Below, piece after piece: positions 5,119 through 8,685 of a stretch of 8,685 nucleotides of DNA (its first letter is position 1; each line of letters opens with the position of its first letter). The position numbers and the translations under genes are program-made. Source of the stretch: an uncultured Treponema sp. (lineage in GTDB: Bacteria > Spirochaetota > Spirochaetia > Treponematales > Treponemataceae); contig CAJPTT010000080.1 of assembly GCA_905373565.1 (NCBI GenBank), forward strand, positions 1-8,685, read 5' to 3'. Under the pieces are notes generated by a model. That model had not been told where the DNA came from, searched no databases, and saw nothing but the letters and a program-made list of their open reading frames with translations.

Positions 5119-7440
5119 CTATCCTGCGTCGAGGACTTCAAAGGTACGGACACGGCGGGCGCCGAGCGAATCGGTTACGGTAAGAACATGGGTGCCGATC
5201 TTAGGCCGAACGGTCATTGTGTGCGTTCCCTGCGTACTGCCGAGATATACGCCGTCGATATCCCAATAGATAACCGTACCGATATCACGCGCAGCCGCCT
5301 GCATAATCATGGCGCCCGCACTGCCGTCGATTTCTACCGGAATAACGATACGCGCTCCTTGCTCGGGGAAAAGGATTGCCAGTTGCGAAGGATGAGTACC
5401 TTGATGCCCCGCAACGAAGGGCGGCAGTTTTTTATACGTCGCTGCAAACCGGGTATAATAATACTCTACTGCCGGCGGCAGCACAAAGCGGTTTTGAATG
5501 AGCGGAAACCGGCCTTCGTATACTCCCGTCATGTCCGACATATCAGCCTGAAATCTCCCGTCAGGTGTAAACGATACGGCGGTGCAATACGGGCAAACCG
5601 TACCCTGCGGCGCTTGAGCGGGACGAAAGCCCTTTACGGTACGGCTACAGTACCGTCCGGCAATATATCCTGAATCCGCACAGAAAGTTTCTTCCTTTAA
5701 ATTCTCGGATGGCGCAGCAGGCCAATGCGCTGCAGGAAGAGAAGCAAAAATTTCAAACAATACCGGCGCTGCTGTGCGGATACTTTGGAGATCTTGTCTC
5801 CCCTGCCCTTCCGCATTGCCGAACCACACACCGACCGTATATGCTTCCGTAGTGCCGATAGCCCATCCGTCGCGGTTCCCGTTGCTGGTACCGGTTTTCC
5901 ACGCGATTCTTTTGGAACCGGCAAAAACACGCCAGAGCGCTTCATCATCGGGACGCACCCCCTCGGTCAATGCTTTGAGCGTCAACCATGCAGCACCGGC
6001 CGATACGGGAAAGACGTGTTCACCGGAGTACCCGCTCCGGCTGCATGCGGCGTTCATAAGCTGTGCGTAGGCATATACCGCTTCGTACAGCGTAATCTCG
6101 CCGCCACCGAGGATAAGCGGCAGTCCGTATTCGCCTGCAGAACGTGTAAAGGTGGTAAACCCGCATCGTTTAAGGTAGTCGAGGAAGTGACTGATGCCGT
6201 ACTCGCGGAGCATTCTGACAGCGGGGATGTTTAACGAGCGTGAAAGCGCCTCGGAAGCAGGCACCGCTCCACGGTACAGCGGAACATTATTATCGGGTTT
6301 ATAGCTACCGATACGAGTCGGAATGTCAATGACGAGTTGATCCGGTAATAACCGGCCGCTGTCCAGCATCGCCGCATAAAGGAATGGCTTTAACAAGCTG
6401 CCGGAACTTCTCCGCGCCTGCACAATATCTACTGCCGATGTAGTTCCATTCCGGCCATCAAGCCCCGTGTTGCCGCAGTATGCGAGCACTTTTCCGGTAG
6501 CGGTTTCAATAATCAGCGCTGCAGAATTGTCGATCCCTTTTCGGGAAAGCTCGCGCGAATGCCGTTCCAGAATCCGGTGCAGATTTTTTTGCAGACCGGA
6601 ATCCAGATCAGTGTAAAACCGTGCGGTATGGGGGTATTGCTTCTTTAACAATTCCAAATAATGGGGGGCGCCTGAAGGCAGCGGATACGGCTTTTCAGGC
6701 AACGGCTCTGCAAGCGAAAGCTCCAGCGTTTGTGCATCGATACGCCCCCTTGCATAAAGCTCTTGCAGCAATGTATTACGCTTTTTGAGCAAAACAGCTC
6801 TGTTTGCACCCGGATGCACCAGCGAAGGTTGATTCGGCAGTACGGCAAGTGTTGCCGCCTCCGCCCACGTCAGCGAAGCGGGCGAACGGTTAAAATATCG
6901 CCAAGAAGCAGCCTCAATACCGATGACATTTCCCCCGAACGGCGCATGAGCGGCATACAGCGACAAGATTTTCGCCTTGCCCAACCGGATTTCCGCCATA
7001 ACCGCGAGGAACGATTCCCGACACTTTTGTCCGAATGTACGCGGTTTATTCCCTGCAAGCAGCCGCATGGTTTGCATCGTAAGCGTCGAGGCTCCCGAAA
7101 CAATCCGTCCCGCCCGTATATTGGACACGGCCGCACGCACTATGGCAATCGGATCAACACCGAGATGATAATAAAAACGTTTATCCTCAAAAACGATCAC
7201 CGCTTGAGCAAATTTATCGGGAACCTCGCCGGGCGAAAAACGCCACTGACCGTCCGAAGCAACCGATGCACCGAGCAGGACACCCGTTTTATCATAGAGC
7301 GCATACGAATAGGGCACATTTTTCGGCACAATTTTCAAGGGAAATAAAAAAAGTGCAGTATATGTAAAAAAAAGCGCTGCAAAGAATTTTTCGTACCGTA
7401 TTTTCGTTTTATCCGATAACCCCGATATACTGCCGTTCAT
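5119..7440 (-). CDS. pbpC: Penicillin-binding protein 1C (bifunctional peptidoglycan transglycosylase/transpeptidase-type)
   Basis: A complete 773-residue class A PBP. A single N-terminal membrane anchor (about residues 19-38) is followed by a GT51 glycosyltransferase domain with VFEDKRFYYHLGVD (catalytic Glu85), a SGASTLTMQ motif (115-123) and HAPFGGNVIGIEAASWRYF (165-183). This domain polymerises lipid II into glycan strands. The penicillin-binding domain has SxxK (S348-K351), SxN (S402-N404) and KTG (515-517), so the transpeptidase active site is intact. A cysteine pattern (C587, C598, C616, C619) precedes a C-terminal BiPBP_C-type beta domain (about 690-770). Length and domain order are normal for PBP1C. 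In the third GT motif the segment reads KILSLYAAHAPFGG, lacking the YLN common in the family. The gene is usually paired with an alpha-2-macroglobulin-like gene in proteobacteria; none is visible here. The start at 7440 has only a weak ribosome-binding site. Confidence 0.96.
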   Translation of the reverse strand: MNGSISGLSDKTKIRYEKFFAALFFTYTALFLFPLKIVPKNVPYSYALYDKTGVLLGASVASDGQWRFSPGEVPDKFAQAVIVFEDKRFYYHLGVDPIAIVRAAVSNIRAGRIVSGASTLTMQTMRLLAGNKPRTFGQKCRESFLAVMAEIRLGKAKILSLYAAHAPFGGNVIGIEAASWRYFNRSPASLTWAEAATLAVLPNQPSLVHPGANRAVLLKKRNTLLQELYARGRIDAQTLELSLAEPLPEKPYPLPSGAPHYLELLKKQYPHTARFYTDLDSGLQKNLHRILERHSRELSRKGIDNSAALIIETATGKVLAYCGNTGLDGRNGTTSAVDIVQARRSSGSLLKPFLYAAMLDSGRLLPDQLVIDIPTRIGSYKPDNNVPLYRGAVPASEALSRSLNIPAVRMLREYGISHFLDYLKRCGFTTFTRSAGEYGLPLILGGGEITLYEAVYAYAQLMNAACSRSGYSGEHVFPVSAGAAWLTLKALTEGVRPDDEALWRVFAGSKRIAWKTGTSNGNRDGWAIGTTEAYTVGVWFGNAEGQGRQDLQSIRTAAPVLFEIFASLPAAHWPAAPSENLKEETFCADSGYIAGRYCSRTVKGFRPAQAPQGTVCPYCTAVSFTPDGRFQADMSDMTGVYEGRFPLIQNRFVLPPAVEYYYTRFAATYKKLPPFVAGHQGTHPSQLAILFPEQGARIVIPVEIDGSAGAMIMQAAARDIGTVIYWDIDGVYLGSTQGTHTMTVRPKIGTHVLTVTDSLGARRVRTFEVLDAG

Positions 7441-7522
7441 ATCTTATTTTACCGCTTTTCGTTATCCTTTTTAAGAGGTCTTTATCGATGCCTTCAATAT
7501 CTTGAGGATACTATTTCGACTA

Positions 7523-7552
7523 TATATAGAAAAAAGCGCAGGGATTTTCCAA
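7523..7552 (-). promoter_or_regulatory. Possible promoter for pbpC
   Basis: On the - strand, TTGGAA (7552-7547) and TATATA (7528-7523) are separated by 18 bases and lie about 80 bases upstream of the pbpC start. Both boxes match the sigma-70 consensus at only four of six positions, so this is a tentative call. Confidence 0.3.
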
Positions 7553-7584
7553 CACAAAAGATACTATCATTCTATTCATCAAAA

Positions 7585-7630
7585 CCAATGTTCAGCAGGT
7601 GTACACGAATGTACATCTGTTGAACATTGG
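7585..7630 (-). terminator. 21-bp hairpin with TTCG loop downstream of the variable cassette (terminator or DGR-type cruciform)
   Basis: Arms 7585-7605 and 7610-7630 pair along their full 21 bases around a 4-base loop (TTCG on the - strand). Two positions are imperfect: they are G-U wobbles in a + strand transcript and A-C mismatches in a - strand transcript. On the - strand the stem starts 41 bases after the stop of the 7672-7869 frame and is followed by TTTTGATG, compatible with a terminator. A hairpin or cruciform just downstream of a variable region is also a known feature of DGR targets, where it stimulates retrohoming. The sequence alone does not separate the two. The rest of the 231-base gap 7441-7671 shows nothing except the possible pbpC promoter. 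Confidence 0.6.
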
Positions 7631-7671
7631 CACCCTATCAAAGCTGAAATGAAATAATTTCCGGTTTGATA

Positions 7672-7869
7672 TCAATTATCCCTGCATACCAAGCGCAACC
7701 CGCGATTATTAGTATCGGCATGAGAAGCATTAGCCGTATTATGCAATTGTCGGTATGCTTGTGCAGTCATATTCGCATTATCTCCCCAGGTACCTCCGCG
7801 GTTAGGTTTGAGAAACGGCGGGTATGAAACCCTCGTACGAATCACACTCCCCCACCCCATCCGCGCCAC
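7672..7869 (-). CDS. C-terminal FGE/C-type-lectin cassette resembling a DGR variable region (detached or frameshifted)
   Basis: The frame gives 65 residues from a GTG at 7869. The core (7684-7800) reads RGGTWGDNAN ... AYR ... NRGLRLVC, the C-terminal signature of formylglycine-generating-enzyme-like (FGE-sulfatase/SUMF1) domains. The same CLec-type end is carried by DGR target proteins such as TvpA of Treponema denticola. Only this last stretch of the fold is present; the bulk of an FGE domain (about 200 residues or more) is missing. Between H43 and N55, 11 of 13 codons end in T and differ only at their first two bases (CAT, AAT, GCT, TCT, GAT, ACT), as A-directed mutagenesis of AAT codons would produce. 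The GTG has only a weak upstream AGAGAA, and the frame opens just after a TAG, so independent translation is doubtful. It overlaps the membrane gene by 28 bases. It may be the broken 3' end of that gene, a remote variable region, or a decayed remnant. Confidence 0.6.
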   Translation of the reverse strand: MARMGWGSVIRTRVSYPPFLKPNRGGTWGDNANMTAQAYRQLHNTANASHADTNNRGLRLVCRDN

Positions 7870-8597
7870 TTCTCTGTAAGAGGCATTTCCCTATCAGCTT
7901 CCGGATCGGGAGAGATACTGTCGGTACCCAGTGAGGCAGCAGCAATTTCATCATGAGCAGCTGCAACAGTATCTCCGATTTTGATAGCAGTATCTCCGGC
8001 TTCGGGATTGATGTTCTGCAACTCCTGCAAAAAGGCAGCCAATTCTTTCGGAGACATCGTTTCTTTCAATTTTTTAATGGTATGCCGCAAATCTTGTTGT
8101 GCGCCGACAGCGGTTTCTTTTGTCAATTGGGCATTATTTTTTTCAATTTTTTCACGGAGTCTCCGTGCATATTCTCTTCCATCAATCGGCTGTGCAACGG
8201 GAATACCGGCCGTAACACCGACAACGGCAAGCACCAATTTAAGCCCGACAAGTCCGCCCGCACTGCTTGCATATTCAAAAGAAAAACCTGCAAGATATGC
8301 CTCTTTAAAAGCTGCATAATACAAAACATTCAGTGCTATATATGCAATCAGGGTAATGAACGCCACCGCGAGCCGTTTCTTAGTATACCATCCCATCGGT
8401 TGAATAAACAAATAAATGCTCGTGCCAATCAAAATTAACGCAAATATGAGTTCGGCACTCCACGGCATTGTAATAATTGAAAATGAATCCGTATGCACTA
8501 TATTGCGTAACAGATAGAACTGCCCGATAAGAATTATAAGGAAACAGAGAATCGTAATCCCGCCGCGCGCACGAGCATTTGTTTTATTTTGTTGCAT
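7842..8597 (-). CDS. Four-TM membrane protein with helical cytoplasmic/periplasmic tail, unknown function
   Basis: A 251-residue protein. Four hydrophobic segments are visible at about residues 13-31, 46-66, 74-95 and 112-133. They are followed by a charged helical or coiled-coil region (about 140-195, REYARRLREKIEKNNAQL...) and an acidic, Ala-rich linker ending PLTEKWRGWGGGV. I do not recognise the family. The ATG at 8597 has GGGGA at 8608-8612, 10 bases upstream, which is acceptable but long spacing. The protein ends inside a G-rich tract (C5 at 7849-7853 and C4 at 7855-7858 on the + strand). One extra G there would carry translation on into the variable cassette in the next frame and give a 308-residue protein. 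Either this is the natural end and the cassette is separate, or the gene is frameshifted. Confidence 0.75.
   Translation of the reverse strand: MQQNKTNARARGGITILCFLIILIGQFYLLRNIVHTDSFSIITMPWSAELIFALILIGTSIYLFIQPMGWYTKKRLAVAFITLIAYIALNVLYYAAFKEAYLAGFSFEYASSAGGLVGLKLVLAVVGVTAGIPVAQPIDGREYARRLREKIEKNNAQLTKETAVGAQQDLRHTIKKLKETMSPKELAAFLQELQNINPEAGDTAIKIGDTVAAAHDEIAAASLGTDSISPDPEADREMPLTEKWRGWGGGV
7849..7858 (-). other. G-rich tract (GGGGTGGGGG) at the junction of the two frames
   Basis: On the - strand, four Gs, a T and five Gs lie at the very end of the membrane-protein frame. Homopolymers like this are prone to slippage in replication and to sequencing error. A +1 change in the G5 run joins the membrane-protein frame to the variable-cassette frame without a stop. 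Confidence 0.5.
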
Positions 8598-8685
8598 TTT
8601 ATATACATCCCCGAATGAATTACCCTATCAGCCTAGCAGGTTTCTATTGACGCGTCAACGGAACTTACGATACAAAAGATAGATA

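Noticed and set aside
5188..7347. Several + strand open frames of 98-205 codons opposite pbpC
   Set aside because: They are shadows of the pbpC coding strand, with no ribosome-binding sites, basic low-complexity translations and no recognisable domains.
7953..8438. + strand open frame of 161 codons opposite the membrane protein
   Set aside because: It is antisense to a frame with four coherent membrane segments and has no ribosome-binding site or recognisable product.
7633..8630. CCCTATCA occurring at 7633-7640, 7889-7896 and 8623-8630, possibly marking borders of the variable cassette
   Set aside because: Eight-base matches are expected many times by chance in a window of this size, and the flanking bases differ.
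8647..8658. Perfect 12-bp palindrome TTGACGCGTCAA upstream of the membrane-protein gene as an operator, or its TTGACG as a -35 box
   Set aside because: About two such palindromes are expected by chance in the window, and no acceptable -10 box lies at the right distance.
7554..8681. ACAAAAGATA at 7554-7563 and 8672-8681 flanking the membrane-protein locus as possible direct repeats
   Set aside because: Dozens of 10-base matching pairs are expected by chance over 8.7 kb, and no inverted repeats or transposase accompany them.

Overview
The window looks like chromosomal DNA from a spirochaete of the genus Treponema, most likely an oral or host-associated species. This is an inference from gene content and style: a lipoprotein-type LptC, a spirochaete-like Ala/Ser/Thr-rich protein with a TPR-like tail, a stand-alone DbpA-type RNA-binding protein, and a C-terminal formylglycine-enzyme/C-type-lectin cassette of the kind that treponemes diversify. 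Base composition is uneven. Sampled rows of the ComM-like gene are near 60% G+C, while rows of the gene at 789-1712 are near 30%.

Left half (1-4938, all + strand). The window opens inside a gene ending at 711, an envelope-type protein with a low-complexity linker and a TPR-like C-terminus. An AT-rich gene (789-1712, probably DUF4299 family) follows and looks like an insertion. Next comes a tightly coupled pair: a DbpA-domain RNA-binding protein (1847-2446), whose stop codon abuts the ATG of an LptC-like lipoprotein (2447-3004). After a 206-base gap comes a complete ComM/YifB-type AAA ATPase (3211-4938).

Middle (4939-5118). The convergent gap between comM and pbpC is almost filled by a 143-bp palindromic element (4974-5116). 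It has imperfect terminal inverted repeats, three consecutive strong hairpins and an exact flanking TCCT duplication. It resembles a MITE or REPIN-like element and probably also serves as a terminator for both genes.

Right half (5119-8685, all - strand). A full-length penicillin-binding protein 1C gene (5119-7440) lies downstream of a two-frame locus. A four-TM membrane protein (7842-8597) ends in a G-rich tract. In the next frame lies a 65-codon cassette (7672-7869) with the RGG-x-W ... GLRLVC signature of the variable C-terminus of diversity-generating retroelement (DGR) target proteins. Many codons of its variable stretch have the form NNT, as expected if AAT codons of a template had been changed only at adenines. 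A 21-bp hairpin with a TTCG loop sits 41 nt downstream. No reverse transcriptase, Avd protein or template repeat lies in the window, so any DGR would have to act from elsewhere.

The most interesting candidate is this right-hand locus: a possible membrane-anchored DGR target, or a detached remote variable region, split by a frameshift at a G5 tract and followed by a long cruciform-type hairpin.
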